Part shown: positions 1 through 6,814 of the stretch, in pieces
How the letters are laid out: every line of letters begins with the position of its first letter
Numbering within the stretch: the stretch's first letter is position 1
DNA from: Bacilli bacterium
Lineage (GTDB): Bacteria; Bacillota_I; Bacilli_A; RFN20; CAG-288
Direction of reading: 5' to 3'
Assembly: GCA_022774485.1 (NCBI GenBank)
Contig: JALFLX010000038.1
Coordinates: 1 to 12,646 of the forward strand
DNA length: 12,646 nucleotides
Notes under the pieces: generated by a model
The model's input: the letters and a program-made list of their open reading frames with translations, nothing else
The model's database searches: none
What the model was told of the DNA's origin: nothing
Program-made: the position numbers and the translations under genes

Positions 1-875
1 TCACAAAGACAATCGATGACCAGATCAAAATCTTATCCCCTTTGGAAAAGACTGTGATTCTTTGCTGCAACGGTTTCCAGACAACAGACACTCACGATGC
101 GCTTCCGATGTGTGAGTATTTCCGCTCCGCATATCAAAAAGATTATCCCCTTTGTGAAATCGTTCCTGTATTTTTGTTTGAAGCGAGTGATAAGAAAAGC
201 CATAGAAAAAAACTATTTGAACAAAGAATTGAAAACAAGATTCAAGAATATCGCGCTAAGGGATATCAGATTATCCTTTCCGGTTATTCTTTTTCCTGTT
301 CTTTAGTTGCCAAGATGGCATACAAACATCAAGACTGGATCAGCAAAGTGATTTTTATCGCGCCGATTTATGACTGTGTAATGAATAACATGATTCCTGG
401 CTATTTAAAGTTTGCAAGCAAATACGCAAAGCTCAAAAAGAAATACGGAAAGAAAGTCAGCAAGGCGATTGGAAGACAGACTGTCCAAGGAATGCCTTTC
501 TTACTGATCAACATTTTCCTCTCTGTTTTATCTAATCGAAAATATATCCGAAAAATCTCACAAGATGTACTTCTTTTAAGAGGAACGAGCGACACGATGT
601 CTTCAGAACATGCAATCAAGCAAGTTCAGAAAAGACTGAGAGGTCATTTCACCACCTGTCTTTATGACAATATGACGCACACATGTGTTCAGTCTCTCCG
701 TCTCAATGGTATTCTTTTCGAAGATATTTTCCATTTTGCTTTTAATACGCCGTTCTATCTTCAAGAGGAAGAGGTGAAGAAAGAAGAAAAAGAAAAGAAT
801 CGAATCTATCAGATTTTCTTTGAACTTGACCCGAACTGTGATGATAATACTGTTGCGATGGAAGAACAGGTTTGA
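1..875 (+). CDS. Alpha/beta-hydrolase family protein, 5' end outside the window
   Basis: The frame ending at the TGA at 873-875 has no stop back to the left edge, so the gene starts outside the window. A TTG at 42 is a formal start but has no Shine-Dalgarno in front, and the codons before it (reading TKTIDDQIKILSP) look like ordinary protein. Numbering from that TTG, a nucleophile-elbow sequence GYSFS follows a hydrophobic strand (Ser83), with a later LRGTSD (Asp184) and a THTC histidine (His213). These sit in the order and spacing of a Ser-Asp-His triad. The usual GxSxG elbow is GxSxS here. The C-terminal 35 residues are acidic and lysine-rich. The substrate cannot be told. The fold assignment is inference from the motif layout; a serine hydrolase or esterase-like role is most likely. 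It ends 85 bases before ileS, which has its own promoter candidates. Confidence 0.7.
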   Translation, partial: TKTIDDQIKILSPLEKTVILCCNGFQTTDTHDALPMCEYFRSAYQKDYPLCEIVPVFLFEASDKKSHRKKLFEQRIENKIQEYRAKGYQIILSGYSFSCSLVAKMAYKHQDWISKVIFIAPIYDCVMNNMIPGYLKFASKYAKLKKKYGKKVSKAIGRQTVQGMPFLLINIFLSVLSNRKYIRKISQDVLLLRGTSDTMSSEHAIKQVQKRLRGHFTTCLYDNMTHTCVQSLRLNGILFEDIFHFAFNTPFYLQEEEVKKEEKEKNRIYQIFFELDPNCDDNTVAMEEQV

Positions 876-881
876 TTATCC

Positions 882-910
882 TTTCCTTAAACTAATATTT
901 CTTATATAAT
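882..910 (+). promoter_or_regulatory. Candidate promoter of the ileS-lspA-rluD operon
   Basis: A perfect TATAAT lies at 905-910, with a weak -35 (TTTCCT, 882-887) 17 bases upstream. The resulting leader would be about 44 bases and ends in the ileS Shine-Dalgarno. A second candidate -10, TAAAAT at 942-947, has TTGTTT (917-922) at a long 19-base spacing. The 85-base gap has no room for a T-box leader and lacks its GGGTGG motif. Confidence 0.5.
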
Positions 911-948
911 TTATAGTTGTTTTGAAATGATTTTTATTTTGTAAAATC

Positions 949-954
949 GGAGGT
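949..954 (+). promoter_or_regulatory. Shine-Dalgarno of ileS
   Basis: GGAGGT six bases before the ATG at 961. It fixes the ileS start and is the strongest ribosome binding site in the window. Confidence 0.85.
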
Positions 955-960
955 CTATCT

Positions 961-3711
961 ATGGATATCAAAAAGACATTGACAATGCCGAAGGGAAAGT
1001 TCCCGATGAGAGCAAATCTTCCTTCTTGGGAAGGAGATATGGCGAAGAGTTGGAATGAGAGAGACATTTATGAATTGATGCTTCAAAATCGTTCCGGAAA
1101 GAAACCGTTCTATCTTCATGACGGCCCGCCTTACGCAAATGGTGAAATTCACGCTGGTCACGCGCTCAACAAAATTGTCAAGGATATCATCATCCGCTCG
1201 AAGAATTTAGAAGGATTTTATGTCCCGTATACTCCTGGTTGGGACACTCATGGTTTACCGATTGAAAACTGTGTCACAAAAGCAGGAGTTGACCGCAGGA
1301 CAACTGCACCTTCTGACTTCCGTAAGAAATGTAGAGAATATGCGTTTTCTCAAGTTTCCCGCCAGAGAGAGCAGATGCTCCGCCTCGGTGTATTAGGCGA
1401 TTACAAACACCCATATTTAACTTTGGATAAATCCTATGAGGTCAACCAGATCAAAGTCTTTGCGAAGATGGCGATGGATGGCTTGATCTACAAAGGATTG
1501 AAACCGGTCAACTGGTCTTGGTCGAGTGAATCTGCTCTCGCGGAAGCTGAGATTGAATATCACGATGTCAAAGCGACTACGATTTATTTCCGCTTTGAGG
1601 TGGAAAAAGGAAATCAGTTTGTTAAAAATGGTGACTTTTTCTTAGTATGGACTACCACAGGTTGGACCATTCCTTCTAACCAGGGTCTTTGTTTAAATCC
1701 AAAATATGTCTATGGTTTATTCGAGACGGAAAAAGGAAATTATGTCATGCTCAAGGACCTCGCTGAAAAGTTAAAAGAAGCGGTCGGCTTTGAGAGAATG
1801 AACCTTATCGCTGAGTTCACTGGAAGAGATGTGGAAGGTGTCTTGGTGAAGCATCCTTATCAGGATCGTCTTGTCCCGGTCTGTATCGATGACTATGTCA
1901 CGGATGATTCCGGTACTGGTATTGTCCACTTAGGTCCTGGACATGGTGCTGATGACTACCGTATCGGCAAAAAATATAACCTTCCCATTGTCTGCACAGT
2001 CGATGCGAAGGGTTATATGAACGAAGGTGCTGGGAAAGAAGTGGAAGGTTTATTCTATGAGGATTGTTCGGAAAAAGTCATCAACATGATGAAAGAGAAC
2101 GGAAATCTCCTTTGCACGAAAGATATTGTCCACGCCTATCCGCACGATTGGAGAACGAAAAAGCCGACAATTTTCCGTGCGACAGATCAGTGGTTCTGCT
2201 CTATTTCTAAAATCAAAGAGAAGCTCTTAGAAGAAGCGGACAAAGTCTCCTATCTTCCGAGCTGGGGTAAGATCCGTTTTGAGAACATGTTAGCAGACCG
2301 CGATGACTGGTGCATCTCTCGTCAGAGACTTTGGGGTGTTCCGATTCCGATTTTCTACGGTGAGGATGGAGAACCTCTCTTAGATGAAGTTTTGTTTGAT
2401 CATGTAGAGAAGCTTTTTGCGGAATATGGATCTGACATTTGGTATGAGAAAGAAGCGAAAGACCTTCTTCCGGAAGGATATACTTCCATTCACTCTCCTA
2501 ACGGCATCTTCACCAAAGAAAAAGATATCATGGATGTCTGGTTTGATTCCGGCTCTTCTTTCTTAGGTAGCGATATCGCTCTTGATCACCCCTTCCCTGC
2601 TGACCTTTACTTTGAAGGAAATGATCAGTACCGCGGTTGGTATAACGCTTCTATGATTCTCTCTGTCGCCTATACTGGACAAAGTCCATACAAAAAGATT
2701 CTCACACATGGTTTCATTGTCGACCAAAACGGTGAGAAATTCTCAAAATCTAAGAAAAATGGTATTGATCCGGTCACCATCTGCGACAAGTTCGGTGCGG
2801 ATATCTTAAGACTTTGGACCACAAGCATCGATTACACTACCTCTGAGATTAAGCTCAGTCAGGACTTGTTAAAGGTTTGCGCAGATCAGTACAGAAAAAT
2901 CAGAAATACTTTCAAATTCGTGCTTGCTAACCTCCAGGATGATGATGAAGGACACGGTTATTCTTCCGACTATAAATTGGAGAATTTATCGCTTCTTGAT
3001 CAGATGATGATCAATCATCTTAAAGTTGTCCTCGCCGATATGAAGAAAGCCTATGACGATTATAATTTCGGTAATGTCACTGCAATTTTAACAAACTTCT
3101 TTGTCAATGATCTCTCCTCATTCTATCTTGATTACAACAAAGATACTCTTTATTGCGATGAGAAAGATAGTAAGAGAAGAAGAGATTGCCAAGGTGTGAT
3201 GTATCAGATTTGCAAGAACATTGCGATCGCTTATTCTCCGATTCTCTGCTTCACTTGTGAAGAGATTTATAACAGTTTAGAGATCCTTTCTCGCAAGGAA
3301 TCCATTGCCTTAGAAGACTATCCTGTCTTAGGGGAAATCGATTTACAACTCGAGAAAGAATATCAGACTCTCTTGGCCTTAAGAGGTCATATCAACACCG
3401 CTTTAGAGCCTTTGAGAAAAGGTCAAGTCATCGGTTCTTCATCGGAGGCAAGTGTTGCATATCTCCCGGTTTTAGAAGAGGAAAAGGAGCTTATAAACAA
3501 ACTCGGCGAAGGAGAAGTCGCACGCGCGTGCATTCTCTCTTCCTTTAGTCTCGCTTCTGAGACAAAAGTCGAGAAGCATAACGGGCATAGATGTGATCGC
3601 TGCTGGAATTATTTTGAAGAAGTCGAGGAAGACTCTGAAGGGAACCACCTCTGCCATCGCTGCTCAAATGCGGTGAAACACTTCGTGATGGAGCACCCGG
3701 AACATGAATAA
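961..3711 (+). CDS. ileS: Isoleucyl-tRNA synthetase
   Basis: Class I cytoplasmic aminoacyl-tRNA synthetase charging tRNA-Ile with isoleucine. At 916 residues it has the usual bacterial length. Visible landmarks in order: PPYANGEIHAGHALNK with the HIGH signature as HAGH (64-67); the CP1 editing domain around 200-400, including GTGIVHLGPGHGADDY near 320-335; WFDSGSS near 527; the KMSKS loop as KFSKS (593-597); the anticodon-binding helical domain; and a C-terminal zinc ribbon with CxxC pairs at 878/881 and 898/901. The zinc pairs and overall arrangement fit the ordinary bacterial type. The start is fixed by GGAGGT six bases upstream. The stop overlaps the lspA start by eight bases, so the two are probably translationally coupled. 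Firmicute ileS is often T-box controlled; no such leader is present here. Confidence 0.98.
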   Translation: MDIKKTLTMPKGKFPMRANLPSWEGDMAKSWNERDIYELMLQNRSGKKPFYLHDGPPYANGEIHAGHALNKIVKDIIIRSKNLEGFYVPYTPGWDTHGLPIENCVTKAGVDRRTTAPSDFRKKCREYAFSQVSRQREQMLRLGVLGDYKHPYLTLDKSYEVNQIKVFAKMAMDGLIYKGLKPVNWSWSSESALAEAEIEYHDVKATTIYFRFEVEKGNQFVKNGDFFLVWTTTGWTIPSNQGLCLNPKYVYGLFETEKGNYVMLKDLAEKLKEAVGFERMNLIAEFTGRDVEGVLVKHPYQDRLVPVCIDDYVTDDSGTGIVHLGPGHGADDYRIGKKYNLPIVCTVDAKGYMNEGAGKEVEGLFYEDCSEKVINMMKENGNLLCTKDIVHAYPHDWRTKKPTIFRATDQWFCSISKIKEKLLEEADKVSYLPSWGKIRFENMLADRDDWCISRQRLWGVPIPIFYGEDGEPLLDEVLFDHVEKLFAEYGSDIWYEKEAKDLLPEGYTSIHSPNGIFTKEKDIMDVWFDSGSSFLGSDIALDHPFPADLYFEGNDQYRGWYNASMILSVAYTGQSPYKKILTHGFIVDQNGEKFSKSKKNGIDPVTICDKFGADILRLWTTSIDYTTSEIKLSQDLLKVCADQYRKIRNTFKFVLANLQDDDEGHGYSSDYKLENLSLLDQMMINHLKVVLADMKKAYDDYNFGNVTAILTNFFVNDLSSFYLDYNKDTLYCDEKDSKRRRDCQGVMYQICKNIAIAYSPILCFTCEEIYNSLEILSRKESIALEDYPVLGEIDLQLEKEYQTLLALRGHINTALEPLRKGQVIGSSSEASVAYLPVLEEEKELINKLGEGEVARACILSSFSLASETKVEKHNGHRCDRCWNYFEEVEEDSEGNHLCHRCSNAVKHFVMEHPEHE

Positions 3712-4480
3712 AGTCAAACAGTTTTTCATCACTCTGTTTCCAAGATTAAAAGAATATTTCAAAAAATACTTCAAATCGCTGAATTATGTGACTTGGATTA
3801 TCGCGATACTTGTTGCTGTCGGTCTGTTCTTAAGCGACTATTTCACCAAAATCGCTGCGTTTCATTATCTGACAAACGGAGATCCTGATCACCTTGCTCT
3901 CGATTTATCGAAACAAGGAACTCCGATTATCCCCGGCATCTTAGATATGACATTCACTCAGAATCTCGGCGCTGCTTGGGGCTCCTTCTCTGGTCAGATG
4001 TGGTTGCTTACCATCATCTCTTCGATTGCTTCTGTCATGCTTACTATCAATTTGCTTTTCCGTTTCAACCGCTATAACAAAATCATGATGACAGGGGTTG
4101 TCTTAATGGCTCCTGGCGCCATTGGAAATCTTGTCGACCGTATCGGTTGTCTTGCAAAAGCTGGCATTTACAAAGGCGGTGTCATCGACTTCCTTCATTT
4201 CACTTTCTGGCCTTCCTTTCCGATTTGTAATCTCGCTGACTACTATCTCTCCATCGGCATTGTCTTCTTAATTATTGGATTTGTCATTGAATTCAAAAAA
4301 GAATACAAAGCGCTCAAAGCGGAAGAAGAAGCTGAGAAGTTAGCCTTAGAACAGGGAAAAGATGTGACTGGAGAATCTCAAGAAGATCTTTTGAAGAAGC
4401 TTCAGGAGAAAGAAAAAGAAAACAAAGAAGAAGTTGATTCTGAAAACAAGGAAGAATCAGGCGAGGAGAAGCAAGAATGA
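3704..4480 (+). CDS. lspA: Lipoprotein signal peptidase (signal peptidase II), long C-terminal tail
   Basis: Membrane aspartyl protease that removes the signal peptide from diacylglyceryl-modified prolipoproteins. The family signatures are all present: QNLGAAWG (Asn87), GAIGNLVDR with catalytic Asp145, VIDFLHF, and FPICNLADYYLSIG with catalytic Asp179. Four hydrophobic segments are visible at about 29-45, 98-120, 126-145 and 181-196. At 258 residues the protein is much longer than the usual 150-170. The excess is a basic N-terminal extension of about 27 residues and a tail of about 60 residues (197-258) rich in Glu and Lys, which is probably cytoplasmic and helical or disordered. A GGAG ten bases before the ATG lies inside ileS. 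The last codons overlap the rluD start (ATGA). The ileS-lspA-rluD order is a common Firmicute arrangement. Confidence 0.95.
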   Translation: MNKVKQFFITLFPRLKEYFKKYFKSLNYVTWIIAILVAVGLFLSDYFTKIAAFHYLTNGDPDHLALDLSKQGTPIIPGILDMTFTQNLGAAWGSFSGQMWLLTIISSIASVMLTINLLFRFNRYNKIMMTGVVLMAPGAIGNLVDRIGCLAKAGIYKGGVIDFLHFTFWPSFPICNLADYYLSIGIVFLIIGFVIEFKKEYKALKAEEEAEKLALEQGKDVTGESQEDLLKKLQEKEKENKEEVDSENKEESGEEKQE

Positions 4481-5385
4481 AACCCATAGATTCTTCCCGT
4501 CTTGATGTCGCTGTCGCCTCTCTTTTCAACATCTCTCGAAGCCAAGCTCAAAAGGCGATTAAAAACGGAGGAGTCAGCGTAGACTCCAAGGTTATTACCT
4601 CTCCTTCCTTTGCTGTCTCTTCAGAAATGGATATTGTGTTCACTCCTGTAAAAGAGGAACAGAAAGTATTGGAAAAGCCGGATGAAATCATCGAATTAGA
4701 TTATGTCTATAAAGATGAAGACATCGCGATTATCAATAAGCCAAGAGGCCTTGTTGTCCATCCAGCTCCGGGTCATAAGAATGACACCTTAGTCAATCAA
4801 CTCTTAGAAGATGAGAGTTTCGCATTCAAGGATGATGAGAGTGAAAACAACCGCCCTGGCATCGTCCACCGCATCGACAAAGACACTTCTGGTCTTATCG
4901 CTGTCGCGTTAAATCCAGAAGCGGAGATGATTTTGGGTCAAGAGGTCAGAGAAGGTGATTTTCACCGCGAATACCTTGCCTTAGTCTACGGCAGTGTTCC
5001 CGATCGTTTTTTCCGTGTGGATGCGCCCTTGACAAGACCAAATCACACAGTGAGAAAAGCATTGGTTGATATTTACAAAGGAAGAGATGCGATTACTCAT
5101 TTTGTCACATTGGCAAACAATGGAAAAGTCTCTCTTTTGAAGTGTTCCTTAGAGACTGGTAGAACGCATCAGATCAGAGCGCATCTCAACTATATCGGTT
5201 TTCCGATTGTCGGAGACTCTCTCTACGGAAGAAAGAATGAAAAAGTTGCTTTGAAAGGGCAGGCTCTCCACGCGTTTTCTCTCTCCTTACTCCACCCTAG
5301 AACCTTACAGAGGATGACCTTCTATGCTCCGATTGACGACTACTTCAAAGAGATGTTGAGATATTTCTATCAGGAAAAGAAATAA
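4477..5385 (+). CDS. rluD: RluA-family 23S rRNA pseudouridine synthase (RluD type)
   Basis: Converts uridines of 23S rRNA to pseudouridine. The 302-residue protein has an N-terminal S4 RNA-binding domain (about 8-55, with the pattern LDVAVASLFNISRSQAQKAI and NGGVSVDSKV), then the catalytic domain. The latter shows NKPRGLVVHPAPGH (88-100) and the RluA signature HRIDKDTSGL (131-140), in which Asp134 is the expected catalytic aspartate; Ile133 replaces the usual Leu. Later motifs are EYLALVYG, LETGRTHQIRAHL and GDSLYG. The S4 domain plus the motif set supports RluD over RluA/RluC, but the exact target uridines are inferred from the family. Its ATG overlaps the lspA stop by four bases, and GAGGAG inside lspA supplies the ribosome site. 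A strong hairpin follows the stop. Confidence 0.9.
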   Translation: MKPIDSSRLDVAVASLFNISRSQAQKAIKNGGVSVDSKVITSPSFAVSSEMDIVFTPVKEEQKVLEKPDEIIELDYVYKDEDIAIINKPRGLVVHPAPGHKNDTLVNQLLEDESFAFKDDESENNRPGIVHRIDKDTSGLIAVALNPEAEMILGQEVREGDFHREYLALVYGSVPDRFFRVDAPLTRPNHTVRKALVDIYKGRDAITHFVTLANNGKVSLLKCSLETGRTHQIRAHLNYIGFPIVGDSLYGRKNEKVALKGQALHAFSLSLLHPRTLQRMTFYAPIDDYFKEMLRYFYQEKK

Positions 5386-5389
5386 AATT

Positions 5390-5435
5390 AAAAGATAGAT
5401 GTTTAAAGCTTTGCTCTATTCATCTATCTTTTTTT
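5390..5435. terminator. Bidirectional terminator between rluD and the convergent DUF3221-like gene
   Basis: The 12-base arms AAAAGATAGATG (5390-5401) and CATCTATCTTTT (5421-5432) pair perfectly around a 19-base loop. On the plus strand a run of seven T follows (5429-5435), giving a classic rho-independent terminator for the ileS operon. On the minus strand the same arms end in TCTTTTAATTTTA. The right arm lies inside the last codons of the minus-strand gene, whose stop is at 5416-5418, so that gene ends within its own terminator loop. Confidence 0.88.
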
Positions 5436-5793
5436 CTTCGACGATTTCAACTTTTGAGACAGCGTTTAGTTTCGGAGGGTAGACTAAGGAAACTGAGCCA
5501 TCATACGTAACTTTCAGTTTGTCGCCTTCCCGGATTTGATCAGCGCTGATTTCAGCACCTTTGCTGTAGAACTTCGTATCTTCTTCCACATCAAAGGTGT
5601 AGAAATAATCTTCTGTCCCTGTGTTCTGGACACTGATTCCCCAGAAGTTATTCACGTTGGAATAGGTGCCAGAGATGACAAAAGTGGAATTCTTTTCGAT
5701 TTCCATTCCTTTGAATGAGCCTTCTTCTTTCTCTTGATATTTTGAGATACCGCTGATGAGAGAAAGGGAAGTGAAGAGTAAATTTTTAGGCAT
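5416..5793 (-). CDS. Small DUF3221-like protein of unknown function
   Basis: 125 residues. The second half (about 35-118) has the shape of DUF3221 (YobA-like) domains: beta-rich, with STFVISGTYSN near the start, a central YFYTFDVEEDTKF and an ending ISADQIREGDKLKVTYDGSVSLVYPPKLNA. In known members the corresponding stretch reads as 'GDkVeVwydG ... sYPaqa'. I recognise this by eye, so the family call is moderate. Such proteins are usually lipoproteins or secreted. The N-terminus here (MPKNLLFTSLSLISGI) is only weakly signal-like, and the protein has no cysteine at all, so no lipobox. GAGG seven bases before the ATG supports the start. It lies 30 bases downstream of the last recoverable rnhC codon, with a perfect TATAAT in between. 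No function can be assigned. Confidence 0.6.
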   Translation of the reverse strand: MPKNLLFTSLSLISGISKYQEKEEGSFKGMEIEKNSTFVISGTYSNVNNFWGISVQNTGTEDYFYTFDVEEDTKFYSKGAEISADQIREGDKLKVTYDGSVSLVYPPKLNAVSKVEIVEEKKIDE

Positions 5794-5800
5794 GTTTTTT

Positions 5801-5816
5801 CCTCGTTACTATTATA
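5801..5816 (-). promoter_or_regulatory. -10 box and Shine-Dalgarno of the DUF3221-like gene
   Basis: Read on the minus strand, a perfect TATAAT (5816-5811) is followed six bases later by GAGG (5804-5801) and, after AAAAAAC, the ATG at 5793. The -35 is poor (CTACAA at 17-base spacing). Transcription from this box would start at or just before the Shine-Dalgarno, giving a leader of only about ten bases. The alternative is readthrough from rnhC. Confidence 0.5.
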
Positions 5817-5823
5817 GCGAATC

Positions 5824-6756
5824 TCAATCTTTTTTGTAGTTGCTGAAGAAGCGTTTTACGTAACGATCAAGTTTTTCTTTCTCGATGGTTTTAGATCATC
5901 TTCCGTAAACTTTGTCGACTTGACTCGAGGCTCCTTTCGGGATTGGAGTGTGGAGGTCTTCTTCCATGCGCTGCCACTCTTTTAAAAACGTATAGCGAGC
6001 GATGACAGAGCTTGCAGCGACGGAAGGGAAGTAGCTTTCTGCTCTTGTCCTGAAATAAAGAGGATTTGAGATAAGATCATCTTGGACAAGTCTCTTGTAC
6101 TCCTCTTCTGGAGCAAACTGATCGATGTAGACAATGGTTTCTTCTGGGATTTGGTATTTCTCCATCAAGCCTTTCTGAGCGAGGTTGTGACATTTGGCCA
6201 TCGCTTTGTGGATGTTGAAGTTTTCTTCTTTGAGTCTAGAAAGTTTGTCAGCAGAGAGCATGATGACATAATTTTTCAAGCGGCGTTTTAAGACAGGGCC
6301 AATCGATAAAATATAGGGATCTTTCATCTTCTTAGAATCGTTGACTTGATATTTTTCCAAAAAATCGATATCTTTCGGCTCAATGTAAGTGGCACAGACA
6401 ACCAACGGTCCAAAGAAGTCACCGACACCGACTTCATCGCTTCCAATCTGTTTTCCAAAATCTTCCCAAGAGTCGAAATAGGCATCTTGGAGATTGTCTT
6501 TCTTCACATTTTCTTGATGAGTGATGGTGAGTTCATTTGAAAACTGATTTGCCTCTTCGATCGCGCTGTCATCTTCGCTTTGGAAGACGATGGTGTAGAT
6601 CTCTTTTTTGTTTTTATACGCGTGAATGATCACTTGATTTTTCTTCACAAAAAAATATTCGTACGGTTTCTTCTCGTCTTGAATTTCTTGGGCGTGATAG
6701 AACTCGCGAATTGTTTCTGCACGAGCTAAATCTGTCTTAAATCTCGCGTAAATCAT
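5824..6756 (-). pseudogene. rnhC: Ribonuclease HIII with an in-frame TGA 24 codons before the expected end
   Basis: RNase HIII cleaves the RNA strand of RNA/DNA hybrids. The first open part (6756 to 5896, 286 residues) has the N-terminal TBP-like substrate-binding domain (about 1-95) and the catalytic domain: GSDEVGVGDFFGPLVV with Asp107-Glu108, VYIDQF with Asp212, SVAASSVIAR, and PKGASSQVD. Directly after VDKVYGR comes TGA (5898-5896). The same frame then runs 23 codons, including EKLDRYVKRFFSNYKK, to TGA at 5826-5824. That segment looks like the normal C-terminal helices of the family, and with it the length (310 codons) matches typical RnhC. No frameshift is needed; one codon is affected. 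It could be a nonsense mutation, a sequence error or readthrough. The active-site part is intact, so a 286-residue product may still work. It has an extended -10 eight bases before the ATG and no Shine-Dalgarno. Confidence 0.88.
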
Positions 6757-6764
6757 ACAGGGTT

Positions 6765-6773
6765 AGTATACCA
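6765..6773 (-). promoter_or_regulatory. Extended -10 promoter of rnhC, probably leaderless
   Basis: Read on the minus strand the sequence is TGG-TATACT (TG at 6773-6772, hexamer 6770-6765), a textbook TGn-extended -10. Only eight bases (AACCCTGT) separate it from the rnhC ATG, with no Shine-Dalgarno. Transcription would begin at or next to the start codon. No convincing -35 is seen. Confidence 0.6.
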
Positions 6774-6798
6774 TTATCGGTTTCATTTTCCTATCGAT

Positions 6799-6808
6799 GT
6801 GGTAAAAT
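6799..6808 (+). promoter_or_regulatory. Extended -10 promoter of mutS2, probably leaderless
   Basis: TGG-TAAAAT (TG at 6800-6801, hexamer 6803-6808) lies six bases before the mutS2 ATG at 6815. There is no purine-rich ribosome site in front of the ATG. The expected start of transcription coincides with the A of the ATG. It mirrors the rnhC promoter on the other strand. Confidence 0.6.
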
Positions 6809-6814
6809 CAATTC

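Noticed and set aside
42..44. TTG as the start codon of the first gene.
   Set aside because: There is no Shine-Dalgarno upstream, and the frame stays open with protein-like codons to the window edge. A 5'-truncated gene is more likely.
876..960. T-box riboswitch in front of ileS.
   Set aside because: The gap is 85 bases, with no GGGTGG motif and no antiterminator/terminator pair; T-box leaders need about 200 bases or more.
5824..5898. Reassignment of UGA to Trp (Mycoplasma-type code) as the explanation for the rnhC stop.
   Set aside because: mutS2 ends at TGA directly after the canonical Smr ending and overlapping the uvrC ATG, and lspA ends at TGA overlapping rluD. uvrC and the first gene also end in TGA, and Trp positions in ileS and others are TGG.
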